A DNA stretch of 64,000 nucleotides from UBA12077 sp963665525 (GTDB lineage: Bacteria; Bacteroidota; Bacteroidia; Bacteroidales; UBA12077). Made by a program: the position numbers and the translations under genes. The stretch lies in assembly GCA_963665525.1 (NCBI GenBank), contig OY762280.1, positions 3,224,001-3,288,000 on the forward strand, given 5' to 3'. This document shows, in pieces, positions 1 through 8,562 of the stretch; the stretch's first letter is position 1; every line of letters starts with the position of its first letter. The notes under the pieces are model-generated. The model was not told where the DNA came from. It was given only the letters and a program-made list of their open reading frames with translations, and ran no database searches.

Positions 1-1
1 C

Positions 2-310
2 GGCGAATTGTACGAATATCCGTCCGATAAGATGCCAATTGGCTTTGCACACAAGTATCAGGAGTTTACCAATAAAACGATAAAACTAATAAAAGGTGAT
101 ACCTTCTATCTTTTTTCCGATGGATATATGGATCAGTTTGGTGGAGAAAAAAATAAGAAATTTAAACCTCATCGATTTCAAAACTTAATACGTGACATCC
201 ACCACAAATCAATGGAAGAACAAAAAGAGATACTTTATCTAACTCTTGAAGAATGGAAAGGCGATAAAGAACAAGTTGATGATATTATTATCATTGGATT
301 TAGGTATTAA
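2..310 (+). CDS. SpoIIE/PP2C-type serine phosphatase, C-terminal end (cut by window start)
   Basis: This is the last 102 codons of a larger gene that begins before the window; the frame is open to base 2. The stretch FYLFSDGYMDQFGG and the closing DDIIIIGF are the conserved end of SpoIIE/RsbU-type PPM phosphatases, which remove phosphate from Ser/Thr of partner-switch proteins. The same motif order ends the 1064-residue sensor at 15066-18260, so this is probably a paralogous sensor phosphatase, but its sensory part cannot be seen. Its stop codon overlaps the stop of the convergent HEPN-CBS gene by three bases. The SiaB/SiaC pair 5 kb away would be plausible substrates (inference). Confidence 0.85.
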   Translation, partial: GELYEYPSDKMPIGFAHKYQEFTNKTIKLIKGDTFYLFSDGYMDQFGGEKNKKFKPHRFQNLIRDIHHKSMEEQKEILYLTLEEWKGDKEQVDDIIIIGFRY

Positions 311-1011
311 TTACTTATATATTCGGCAATATCTTTGAGTACAATAATACCTATCATTTGATCATCATCTTTCCCTGTTGGTGTAATAACCAATGCATCG
401 TAATACCAGTTAACAGGAGATTTCTTATACGAACTTTTATAAATTTCTGCTGCATCGAAAACCGACATATTACCGGAGATAATCTCAAAATTACCATTAC
501 GTTCAGCATTATGAAGTACTTCGCTAATGTTTACTTCATGAGGCGAAACAATCTCTTTAGCTGCTAGCCAATCTGTAATGTGATTTGCATTTAAAACATC
601 AATAATAATTCCTTTTTCAATAATAGGAACCTGAGAAATTTTATGTGTTCGCATAAATTCCAATGCTTTTGACAAAGGATCATCCGAAAAACAATAGTGA
701 ACTTTCTTCTTGAATTTTGACACCTTCTCTGGATGTTGAATATGATTTAAAATCAGTTCAATGTTTTTAATAATGTCGTCTAAAGGCTCGGCAATTATTT
801 TCCCATTAATCCGTGAATTATGAACCATAACATTCCGCAAATCGGAATATACAAACAGCTCTTCACGAAATCTTTTAATTACACCTTCTTTTGATGAAGC
901 TTTTCGCACTAAATCACCAAAAGGCATGTAATAACCATTATTATATTTTGATTTTAAATGTTTCTCGATTTGATTAAAAGTATCAAGGAACTTTTCTGCA
1001 TTTTTCGACAT
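307..1011 (-). CDS. HEPN-like domain plus CBS-pair protein
   Basis: A 234-residue soluble protein. Residues 1-85 are helical and contain R59-N-x3-H64, the R-x4-H spacing of HEPN domains, many of which are RNases or nucleotide-binding modules. Residues about 105-155 and 160-232 read as a CBS pair (SKALEFMRTHKISQVPIIEKG is typical of the first repeat), a fold that normally binds adenine nucleotides and regulates an attached domain. The reasonable reading is a nucleotide-sensing regulator whose HEPN part is either catalytic or only structural. It is convergent with the SpoIIE gene and lies directly downstream of the cyclase gene on the same strand, 26 bp away. No exact family name is claimed. 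Confidence 0.7.
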   Translation of the reverse strand: MSKNAEKFLDTFNQIEKHLKSKYNNGYYMPFGDLVRKASSKEGVIKRFREELFVYSDLRNVMVHNSRINGKIIAEPLDDIIKNIELILNHIQHPEKVSKFKKKVHYCFSDDPLSKALEFMRTHKISQVPIIEKGIIIDVLNANHITDWLAAKEIVSPHEVNISEVLHNAERNGNFEIISGNMSVFDAAEIYKSSYKKSPVNWYYDALVITPTGKDDDQMIGIIVLKDIAEYISN

Positions 1012-1037
1012 AAATGTATTTTTCTCAAAGATAAAAA

Positions 1038-2087
1038 TTACTTCACAAAATACATTTTCATCATGCCTTTTCCTTTTACTTCGAGTGGTGATTGCTCTTC
1101 GAAATCGAATTTATCTTTTATAAGCTGGTAAGCCCTATCTGAAACATGAATGCGCATAGTTTGTGAGTTACTTTCTAATCGCGATGCTGTATTTACAGGA
1201 TCACCAAAAATATCAAAAATGTATTTTTTTGTTCCTATGATACCTCCCACTACTTCACCTGTATCAACACCAATACGTACTTCCCATTTATATTTGCTTT
1301 TACTGTTTCTTTCTTTTAAGAAATCGATGATATCTAAAGCAGCATTGATTATATTTTGAGCATGGTTTAGATCCGGAACAGGTAAACCACAAACAGCAAC
1401 ATAAGCATCGCCTACTGTTTTAATTTTCTCGCATTGATGTTTATCCATAATAGCATCAAAAGCTTTAATAATATCATTTAATTCGTTTAATAAAACAGTA
1501 GCTGGAATTTTTAAGGTTTTTGCTGTAAAATCAACAATATCCGTATATAAAACTGTAACATTTCTATAAAGTTCCGGCTTCGTTTCTCCGGTTTGTTTTA
1601 AATCTTCAGCTATTTTCTTTGGTAAAATATTTAATAGTAATTTATCTGATTTTTCCTTTTCAGCTTCAAGTTCTTCTTTTTGTCTTTTTATCGTTTGATA
1701 TGATTCTGATAACTTCAACATTGAATTCACTCTTGATATCAATTCCATCTTATCGATAGGCTTTCTTATAAAATCAACAACTCCAGATTCGAAAGCGGTT
1801 TTTAAATTTTCAGATGATTTATTAATACCAGTACACATAATTACAGGAATATTCTCAAAGTTCTGATTTGCTTGAATTTCTTTGCAGAATTCTATTCCCG
1901 ACATCTTAGGCATTTCCCAATCAGTAAGTATCAGATTAGGGGTTTCTTCCTCAAGAATTTTTAAAGCTTCATATCCATTGCTTGTTTGGATAAGTTGAAT
2001 ATTAAAATCAATATCCTCAAGTATATGACGGATAATTTTTCCATGAATTGGATCATCTTCAATAATTAATATTTTAAATGGTTTCAT
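1038..2087 (-). CDS. Response regulator receiver fused to class III adenylate cyclase
   Basis: 349 residues. Residues 1-125 are a CheY-like receiver with acidic pocket E10-D11-D12, phospho-acceptor D56 (LTDWEMP) and conserved K109 (RKP). A coiled-coil linker spans about 125-160. Residues 175-349 are a class III nucleotidyl cyclase: metal Asp residues D183 and D227, purine-selecting K221 and D292 (the Lys/Asp pair of adenylate rather than guanylate cyclases), and transition-state residues N299 and R303. It should make cAMP under control of an unseen histidine kinase. Standing near SpoIIE and SiaBC-type genes, it may be the output enzyme of that network, but this is inference. Confidence 0.9.
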   Translation of the reverse strand: MKPFKILIIEDDPIHGKIIRHILEDIDFNIQLIQTSNGYEALKILEEETPNLILTDWEMPKMSGIEFCKEIQANQNFENIPVIMCTGINKSSENLKTAFESGVVDFIRKPIDKMELISRVNSMLKLSESYQTIKRQKEELEAEKEKSDKLLLNILPKKIAEDLKQTGETKPELYRNVTVLYTDIVDFTAKTLKIPATVLLNELNDIIKAFDAIMDKHQCEKIKTVGDAYVAVCGLPVPDLNHAQNIINAALDIIDFLKERNSKSKYKWEVRIGVDTGEVVGGIIGTKKYIFDIFGDPVNTASRLESNSQTMRIHVSDRAYQLIKDKFDFEEQSPLEVKGKGMMKMYFVK

Positions 2088-2166
2088 CCGCTATATTTTT
2101 ACACTGATAACAATTTATAACATTTTAGTCGAATTACAAAAATTAGAAAATCATAAAGACAATAAT

Positions 2167-4470
2167 TTAATTCCTATTTCTTTCTTTATGCTTTCTTTTC
2201 TTACGTTTAAATATTCGCTTAATAAACTCACCAATATCTTCATCCTCCTTTTTAAATATATTGATAATTCTAGGCTCTCCTTCTTCATCAAAATCATTAC
2301 AATCTAAATCATGATATATTGAATCAGGAATATTAAACTTTTCATTTTGCAGATATGCATATTTATCATTTTTATAAAGCCTTTGAAAAAAGTTTGCAAA
2401 GATAGGAAGTGCAGAATATGCACCTTGTCCATAGGTAGTTGTTCTAAATCTCACGATTGGATTATCTCCCCCAACCCAAACTCCTGCAATAATTCTAGGA
2501 CTCATCCCCATAAACCAGGCATCTGTATTATTTTGTGTTGTTCCTGTTTTTCCTACAAAATCGCCTTCAAAGTTCCAGATTGTCCTTAATCCTTTCGCTG
2601 TTCCTCTGTTTACAACCCCTTGCATCATTGCTAAAACTGTTTGAGAAATATCTTCTGAAAGTATGGTATCGCTTGTTTCATGTTGCGAATCTGAATATAA
2701 AACATTTCCTTCGGCATCTTCAATTCTTCTAACCAGGCGCGGTTCAATCTTTTTACCCATATTTAAAAATACAGCATATGATTTTACCATCTCGTATAAA
2801 GAAACTTCCCCTGTACCAAGGGCCATCGATGGAACAGGAGGAAGATAAGATTCTATTCCCATATTATGAGCCAATTGAATGGTCGAATCTATTCCTGCTT
2901 CCATAAGTAATTTAACACTTACAGTATTTATTGAGTTAGCTAAAGCTCCTTTAACAGAATAAAATCCCCCATAACCTTCACTTGAATTTTGAGGAGTCCA
3001 ATCATCATAATCGTTATACACCACACTATCATTCTCATAGTAATCGCATGGCTTAACACCATGAATTAAGGCTGAAGCATATACAATAGGTTTTATGGTA
3101 GATCCCGTTTGTCTTTTCGAAGTAACATGATCGTACTTAAAGTATTTATAATCGATTCCTCCAACCCAGGCTAAAACATCGCCAGTCTTTCCATTCATTA
3201 CCATTGATCCTGTTTGCAACATTTTAAAATGATGTAAGAGTGAATCTAATGGAGAAATTAATGTGTCCTTTGGTCCTTCCCAGGTAAAAATTTCAGTCTT
3301 TCTTGGAACTTTCATCGCAGCTATAGCTTCATCTTGTGAAAGCCCTTTCTTTAAGAAAGATTGATATGCCCTACTCTGCTCTATTTGTAACATGGCAACT
3401 TTAGGGTCTTTCAACCAGGGCTCTTCACCTTTCCAATGCTCATCAAAAGTTTGTTGCAATCGCTGCATATGACTGCTAACTGCCTGTTCTAAAAACCCCT
3501 GCAGTTGTCCGTTTAAGGTTGTGTAAACTTTTAATCCATCAGTATACAAATTATATGAACTGCCATCTTTTCGTTTTTTATCCTTTAAAAGATCTTCGCA
3601 TAATTTTCTTACATATTCTCTAAAATAAGGTGCAGGACCCTCAACATATGTTAATTTTCTATATTTTATTGATATCGGTATTTCTTTCAACGAATCCAAT
3701 TCTGATTTTTGAATATATCCGTATTTACACATCTGGCTTAAAACAATGTTCCTGCGTTTAAGTGCCGCTTCCCTGTTCTTGCGAGGATTATAACTGGTAT
3801 TAGCTTTTAGGAGACCTATAAGAACAGCGGATTCTTCAATGCTTAAGTCAGATGGTTGTTTGTCGAAAAAGATAATCGCTGCAGTTTCAATTCCATAAGT
3901 ATTTTCTCCAAACGAAACTGTATTTAAATAGAGTTCTAAAATCTCATCTTTAGTATAGAGCTTTTCAATTCGTCGGGCAACAATTATTTCACTAACCTTT
4001 GCTACAGGCATTGTAAAAATTCCATGTTCTGATCTGCCATAAAGGTTTTTTACCAACTGCTGACTTAAAGTACTTCCTCCTCCTGAACTCTTATCAAATA
4101 ATAATATGGTCTTAACCAACACGCGCATAGTGCTTCGTAAATCAACACCTCTATGCTTATAAAAACGAACATCTTCGGTAGCGACCAATGCCTTAATTAA
4201 ATGTTCAGGAATATCTTCAAAAGCAGCATTTGTTCTATTCTGATGATAATATCTTCCTAAAAGCTTATTATCTACAGAATAAATATTTGTAGCTGTATTG
4301 TTTTTAATCTTTTTAAGATCTGCGTAGGTTGGTAAAGATCCAAAGAAACCAGCCCTAACTAATATAACAAATACAAATAAAAGAATTCCTACAAATAAAA
4401 TCCCAGAGAAAAATAATTTTAGAAATGCCTTCTTCCAACTTTTTTTATTCTTAGTTTTTTTTGGACACAT
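2167..4470 (-). CDS. Penicillin-binding protein 1A, bifunctional transglycosylase/transpeptidase
   Basis: 767 residues, usual length for class A PBPs. A short cytoplasmic tail rich in Lys is followed by one membrane helix (about 19-40). The GT51 glycosyltransferase domain shows E99-D-x2-F-Y-x-H-x-G and GGSTLSQQLVKNLYG near residue 132; this polymerises lipid II glycan strands. The transpeptidase domain has the three penicillin-binding motifs: STIK (about 457), S-x-N within NSINTVS, and KTGTT (about 641). The C-terminus is a short, very basic tail. The cyclase gene follows 79 bp downstream on the same strand, and an oxidoreductase gene precedes it by 15 bp, so the three may be co-transcribed. 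It is a housekeeping cell-wall gene. Confidence 0.95.
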   Translation of the reverse strand: MCPKKTKNKKSWKKAFLKLFFSGILFVGILLFVFVILVRAGFFGSLPTYADLKKIKNNTATNIYSVDNKLLGRYYHQNRTNAAFEDIPEHLIKALVATEDVRFYKHRGVDLRSTMRVLVKTILLFDKSSGGGSTLSQQLVKNLYGRSEHGIFTMPVAKVSEIIVARRIEKLYTKDEILELYLNTVSFGENTYGIETAAIIFFDKQPSDLSIEESAVLIGLLKANTSYNPRKNREAALKRRNIVLSQMCKYGYIQKSELDSLKEIPISIKYRKLTYVEGPAPYFREYVRKLCEDLLKDKKRKDGSSYNLYTDGLKVYTTLNGQLQGFLEQAVSSHMQRLQQTFDEHWKGEEPWLKDPKVAMLQIEQSRAYQSFLKKGLSQDEAIAAMKVPRKTEIFTWEGPKDTLISPLDSLLHHFKMLQTGSMVMNGKTGDVLAWVGGIDYKYFKYDHVTSKRQTGSTIKPIVYASALIHGVKPCDYYENDSVVYNDYDDWTPQNSSEGYGGFYSVKGALANSINTVSVKLLMEAGIDSTIQLAHNMGIESYLPPVPSMALGTGEVSLYEMVKSYAVFLNMGKKIEPRLVRRIEDAEGNVLYSDSQHETSDTILSEDISQTVLAMMQGVVNRGTAKGLRTIWNFEGDFVGKTGTTQNNTDAWFMGMSPRIIAGVWVGGDNPIVRFRTTTYGQGAYSALPIFANFFQRLYKNDKYAYLQNEKFNIPDSIYHDLDCNDFDEEGEPRIINIFKKEDEDIGEFIKRIFKRKKRKHKERNRN

Positions 4471-4485
4471 TTTAAATAAATTTTA

Positions 4486-5439
4486 TTAGCTAATAACAAT
4501 AACATTCTTGCCTTTATTGTGTCCCTGTTGGGCATAATCGTGTGCTTCTTTTATTTCCTCCAGCTTGAATGTCCTATCTATATTGATGTGTAGTTTATTT
4601 TCAATAATCCAATTAGATATTGTTTCTAAATCCGATTCTGTATGTTTCATTAACATTGTTTTCGCTTTCTTGCCTTTCGAGAATAACTGATGAATCAGAT
4701 TAACAGGCATTTTTGTAATCGAATGCAAATAATTAAGGTTAAGATAAATTCCTCCCTGATTTAATAAATGCTTTATTTTGGGAAAGGTATAATTGCCAAA
4801 AACATCAAAAAAGACATCTACTTTTTCATCTATTTGCAGTATATCTTTTTCTTTATAATCAACAAAAACATCAGGATTCAACTGCTTAACAAATTCTTTA
4901 CTATTTGAACTTGCTACTGCAATTACCTGAACTCCTAAAAGTTTCGCAATTTGAAGACTTATATGCCCAACACCTCCCGATGCCCCATTAATCAAAACTT
5001 TTTGATCTTGCTTTATATTGGCAATATCACGCATAGCCTGTAATGCTGTCATTGAAACCATAGGAAAAGCCGCGGCCTCTATATCAGAAATATTTTCAGG
5101 CATAACAGCAAAACAATTTTCATGACCAACTGCATACTCTGCCATTGCTCCACCATACTTATTGTCTAATACTCCAAAAACATTATCTCCAATATTAAAT
5201 CTGGTTATTTCAGAACCTAGTTCAACAACTTCTCCACATACATCATAACCTAATACTATTGGAAAAGGAGAACCCATGATTAGTTTATGATTTCCTTGCC
5301 TTTGTTTCCAGTCTATAGGATTAATCCCCACTGTTTTAACTTTTATTAAAACCTGATCAGACCTAATGATTGGTTTTGGAATTTGGCCTATTTCAAAAAC
5401 ATCCGTATTTCCAAACCTATTTATAATAGCAGCTTTCAT
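4486..5439 (-). CDS. NAD(P)-dependent alcohol dehydrogenase, quinone oxidoreductase-like (MDR family)
   Basis: 317 residues of the medium-chain dehydrogenase/reductase superfamily. The GroES-like N-terminal domain carries GINPIDWKQRQG and VLGYDVCGEVVELG. The Rossmann domain has the nucleotide-binding glycine motif GASGGVGHISLQIAK near residue 152. The Cys and His ligands of the catalytic zinc are absent, so it belongs with zinc-free quinone or enone reductases. The true substrate cannot be told from sequence. It ends 15 bp before the PBP 1A start on the same strand, probably by chance, since no functional tie is evident. Confidence 0.85.
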   Translation of the reverse strand: MKAAIINRFGNTDVFEIGQIPKPIIRSDQVLIKVKTVGINPIDWKQRQGNHKLIMGSPFPIVLGYDVCGEVVELGSEITRFNIGDNVFGVLDNKYGGAMAEYAVGHENCFAVMPENISDIEAAAFPMVSMTALQAMRDIANIKQDQKVLINGASGGVGHISLQIAKLLGVQVIAVASSNSKEFVKQLNPDVFVDYKEKDILQIDEKVDVFFDVFGNYTFPKIKHLLNQGGIYLNLNYLHSITKMPVNLIHQLFSKGKKAKTMLMKHTESDLETISNWIIENKLHINIDRTFKLEEIKEAHDYAQQGHNKGKNVIVIS

Positions 5440-5610
5440 ATTATTTTTTTAACTTTTTAAAGATAAATCAAAAATATTTATTGTTGGTTCAAAACAAAAA
5501 AATCCGTATATTGCTTTAGTTAATTCCAGTTAAATTATTAAATAATTAGCGAATTTTAGAATTTTTCATTTATTTTAATATCTGTAATGATAATCCAACC
5601 CGTGTAGTCT

Positions 5611-6714
5611 ATGAATATCGATACTACGTTTTGGTTCTTTGATCGAATAAAAGAAGACAACTTATGTTTACTTTATAATGGTGATTTTAGTGATGAAATC
5701 ACGAATAAGCTTATTGAACTTAGCGAGTATAACATTGATAACCTTGATAATTTATCAAAGATGAAAAAGAAAGCCTCTTTCTTAATGGCAGAGTGCTTTC
5801 AAAATATTGTTCGCCATGGAGAATCAACCGATGGTAAAGTTCATGTGGCTTCGAACGAAGGTTTCTTTTTAACAAAAAACTGGCAAGATACCTATTATAT
5901 TACTTCTGGGAATTTAATTGAAAATGCAAAAATTGAAAATCTTGAACGACAACTCGTAAAAGTAAATAGCCTCGACAAAGATGAATTGAAAATTTTATAC
6001 CGAGAAGTTCTTGAAAATGAAGAGATCTCAGACAAAGGTGGAGCTGGATTAGGACTCATTGAAATGGCTCGTAAATCAGGGCAGAAATTAGAATATGTTT
6101 TTAAGAATTTTGATGAAAAATTTGCTCTGTTTTATAATCAAATTGTTTTAAAATCAAATTTAGAAGAAATTAATGTTGATGTTAAATTTGAGATTAACGA
6201 AGCCATTCATTACCACCAAAAAATGGTCGATGAAGAGATCTTGGTAATTCATAAAGGAGACTTTTCTCAAGATGCTATTTTCCCTGTTTTAAAGATCATA
6301 GAAGAAAACCTTCACAAACTAAAAAAGGATGCCGTTTCGAAAAAGAAAGTTTTTCATATTCTGGTTGAACTTTTACAAAATATTAGCAGACATTGTTATA
6401 AACAAGATGATAAAAAAGAAGGAATCTTTTTAATTGGTCGTACCGATAATTATTTTGTTATCAATACTGGGAATTTGATTCAAAATGAATTTGTTGATGA
6501 TCTAAAAAATCATATTGACTTTATTAATGGACACAACGGGAAAGAGTTAAAAGATTTATATTTAAGCAAACTTCGCGAAAGAAATATGCCTGAAAGTGGT
6601 GGTGCAGGAATTGGTCTTATTGACATTGCCAGAAGACTTATTTCACCTATTAATTATTCTATCCAAAAAATAGATGATCAAAAATCATTTTTATCATTTA
6701 ATGTAATTGCATAA
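5611..6714 (+). CDS. Tandem SiaB-like (DUF6272-type) protein kinase with two GHKL-like domains
   Basis: 367 residues built of two homologous halves. Half one (1-183) has E61-x3-N65 in AECFQNIVRHG and GGAGLGLIEMAR at 143-154. Half two (about 194-367) has E253-x3-N257 in VELLQNISRHC and GGAGIGLIDIAR at 330-341. The N-box plus glycine-rich ATP lid is the pattern of SiaB, the anti-sigma-factor-like kinase that phosphorylates SiaC in Pseudomonas. SiaB-type proteins are normally about 180 residues with one such domain, so this is an internal duplication or fusion with both nucleotide pockets apparently intact. The SiaC-like gene starts six bases after its stop, giving a two-gene operon. No membrane segment is seen. 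Confidence 0.8.
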   Translation: MNIDTTFWFFDRIKEDNLCLLYNGDFSDEITNKLIELSEYNIDNLDNLSKMKKKASFLMAECFQNIVRHGESTDGKVHVASNEGFFLTKNWQDTYYITSGNLIENAKIENLERQLVKVNSLDKDELKILYREVLENEEISDKGGAGLGLIEMARKSGQKLEYVFKNFDEKFALFYNQIVLKSNLEEINVDVKFEINEAIHYHQKMVDEEILVIHKGDFSQDAIFPVLKIIEENLHKLKKDAVSKKKVFHILVELLQNISRHCYKQDDKKEGIFLIGRTDNYFVINTGNLIQNEFVDDLKNHIDFINGHNGKELKDLYLSKLRERNMPESGGAGIGLIDIARRLISPINYSIQKIDDQKSFLSFNVIA

Positions 6715-6720
6715 ATTTGC

Positions 6721-7101
6721 ATGATGCTATCGAAACTTGAAATTAAAGAAACAAGGGATACTCCCGAAGTTTTATTGGATAAAAAAAATAATCAATTCGA
6801 GATTAGTGGAAACTCTTTACCCGAAGATTCTGCTAAATTTTTTATGCCAATATTCGATTGGATTGAAGAATATATTAAAGCTCCAAATCCCAGTACTCAT
6901 TTAATCTGTAAGTTTGAATATTTCAATTCTTCTTCTGCAAAAATGATATACCAAATCTTTATTGAACTGGAGAAAATTCTTGAACTTAACTGCAAAATAG
7001 AAATTAGCTGGTATTACGAACCAGGCGATAAGCTTATCGAAGAAAAAGGACTTGAATACCAAAGCATTCTTGAGATGCCTTTTGAGCTTAAAGAACTATA
7101 A
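6721..7101 (+). CDS. SiaC-family (DUF1987) regulatory phosphoprotein
   Basis: 126 residues matching the DUF1987/SiaC family: N-terminal TRDTPEVLLDKKNNQFEISG, the PEDSAKFFMPIFDWIEEY helix, and FNSSSAK at 68-74. The serine run 70-72 sits where the phosphorylated residue of Pseudomonas SiaC lies (Thr68 as I recall). In that system unphosphorylated SiaC activates the diguanylate cyclase SiaD, the SiaB kinase inactivates it and the SiaA phosphatase restores it. Here the partner kinase is the tandem SiaB directly upstream. No GGDEF gene is in the window; the nearest cyclase is the class III enzyme at 1038-2087. Translation starts at the first of two adjacent ATGs. Confidence 0.88.
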   Translation: MMLSKLEIKETRDTPEVLLDKKNNQFEISGNSLPEDSAKFFMPIFDWIEEYIKAPNPSTHLICKFEYFNSSSAKMIYQIFIELEKILELNCKIEISWYYEPGDKLIEEKGLEYQSILEMPFELKEL

Positions 7102-7107
7102 AAACAC

Positions 7108-7329
7108 TTATTCTTCTGCAAGAAAAAACCGCTTTCGGATAAAACATGTTAATCCTGCCAAGGCTAAACAAATAATAGTGCTTATTGGCGTAAATGAGCA
7201 ATGTGCTTTATAGTTAAGCATACATTCTTTATTGACACTAGCTGAAGGAATAAGCGTACTTAGTGCCATTAATACAAAAAGTATAGTTAATATAAAAAGT
7301 GCCCAGTAACCTTTCTTTTTAATTTTCAT
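7108..7329 (-). CDS. Small two-helix membrane protein, unknown function
   Basis: 73 residues. A basic start (MKIKKKG) leads into a hydrophobic helix of about 20 residues, then a short loop with two cysteines, a second helix (about 48-64) and a basic RKRFF end. This suggests a hairpin in the inner membrane with both ends in the cytoplasm. I recognise no family. It lies 11 bp downstream of marC on the same strand and is convergent with the SiaC gene six bases away. It could be a marC operon partner. The case for it being a real gene rests on the topology and the tight packing. Confidence 0.55.
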   Translation of the reverse strand: MKIKKKGYWALFILTILFVLMALSTLIPSASVNKECMLNYKAHCSFTPISTIICLALAGLTCFIRKRFFLAEE

Positions 7330-7340
7330 ATGACATAGGT

Positions 7341-7985
7341 TTAGTGATTAAGTATTTCAATAATGATAGGTTTTAATCCACTAAAAAAGAACTCTACAGC
7401 AATTACCATAACAATTAATCCCATTAATCGCATCATGACATTGTTGCCCGTTTCGCCAAGAAATTTAATAATCTTCGAAGAACTGATTAAAATTAAGTAT
7501 GTAAGCAACAAAACAGCAAAAATAGCTACAAATAAAACAGCCACCATCCCAACATGAGTAGCATCTTCCATTAAAACAATAGCATTGGTTATTGCTCCCG
7601 GGCCGCATATCATCGGAATAGCTAAAGGCGTAATCGAAATATCATTCACGTATTTCTTTACTTCCGATTCTTTTACTTTTACTTTATTTAAACGGGCTTG
7701 CAACATATCCATCCCCATTAAGAAGAAAATAACACCACCCACAATTCTGAAACTATTCACAGATATCCCAAAAAAATTGAATAACAATTGTCCGGAAAAA
7801 GCAAAAAATATGATAGTAATAAAAGATACAATTACAGCTTTCCTTGCTGTTTTTACTCGGTTTTTATGCTCTAAATCTGAAGTCATGGTCATGAATATCG
7901 GCATGGTACCCAGAGGATTAATCAAAGTAAAAAAAGAAGTAAAGCTTAATAAAGCAAATGTTAATATATCGTTCATACCATTCAA
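7341..7985 (-). CDS. MarC family integral membrane protein
   Basis: 214 residues, almost entirely hydrophobic, with about six predicted helices and the family hallmarks NPLGTMPIFMTMT near residue 24 and PLAIPMICGPGAITNAIVLM near 118. MarC/UPF0056 proteins are inner-membrane proteins once linked to multiple antibiotic resistance in Escherichia coli; that role was later withdrawn and the transported substrate is unknown. The start at 7985 gives a short Asn/Asp-bearing lead before the first helix. A large antisense open frame covers this gene and is only its shadow. Confidence 0.9.
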   Translation of the reverse strand: MNGMNDILTFALLSFTSFFTLINPLGTMPIFMTMTSDLEHKNRVKTARKAVIVSFITIIFFAFSGQLLFNFFGISVNSFRIVGGVIFFLMGMDMLQARLNKVKVKESEVKKYVNDISITPLAIPMICGPGAITNAIVLMEDATHVGMVAVLFVAIFAVLLLTYLILISSSKIIKFLGETGNNVMMRLMGLIVMVIAVEFFFSGLKPIIIEILNH

Positions 7986-8007
7986 TTTTAAAACAAGATA
8001 GTCATTA

Positions 8008-8553
8008 TTAGAAAGTATAGTAAAATTTTGTTGTTATTTTTTTTTCGCTAATAATTCCTTTCTCCATTCCTTCTATTAATCTTTTACATGCCTTTGTAAA
8101 ATCATCATAAAAATATTCGGCGACTATAACCAGTTTATTGTTTACTTGTTGAAGATGTTTTTTGCCAAACTCATGATCGGATTTTGAGGTAAGAAATACA
8201 TACCTTCCGGCAGTAAAAGTATGGGCCAGACTTGCCCTAAGCTGATCATACAAACGATGATTATTGTTTAAGCCGGCATATTCTCGTGGCATTAATCTAT
8301 TGATAGCATGCGAAAAACGTAATTTAGATTGATCACGAGCTTTTAATGGTTTATTGTCAAGAAAGCTTCCCAAAGTTTCTAATCCTTGTGCCATAATAAC
8401 AAAGGCAAAATGATGGGATCCATTCTCGATAAGTTTATTTGTTTCTTCAATAAAAACTTTCTGAATAAAATCCTTTGCTGACAACTCATACTCTACACTC
8501 ATCTTTGCACAATCTTTTTTACAAAGGTCATCATTCTTTTCAGAATTAAACAA
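8008..8553 (-). CDS. HEPN-like protein, unknown function
   Basis: 181 residues, all-alpha in character, no signal or membrane segment. The segment QLRASLAHTF gives R106-x4-H111, the R-x4-H signature of HEPN domains, and it is preceded by helices with MAQGLETLGSFLD. In HEPN families this Arg/His pair is often an RNase active site, but many housekeeping HEPN proteins use the fold only for binding. I do not recognise a named family. The gene stands alone, with no adjacent nucleotidyltransferase of the MNT type, so it does not look like an HEPN-MNT toxin-antitoxin pair. An early CKKDC motif near residue 11 may bind metal or be incidental. Confidence 0.6.
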   Translation of the reverse strand: MFNSEKNDDLCKKDCAKMSVEYELSAKDFIQKVFIEETNKLIENGSHHFAFVIMAQGLETLGSFLDNKPLKARDQSKLRFSHAINRLMPREYAGLNNNHRLYDQLRASLAHTFTAGRYVFLTSKSDHEFGKKHLQQVNNKLVIVAEYFYDDFTKACKRLIEGMEKGIISEKKITTKFYYTF

Positions 8554-8562
8554 ATAAATTAC

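Noticed and set aside
7585..8001. 138-codon open frame on the plus strand across marC
   Set aside because: It is the antisense shadow of a strongly supported membrane protein gene.
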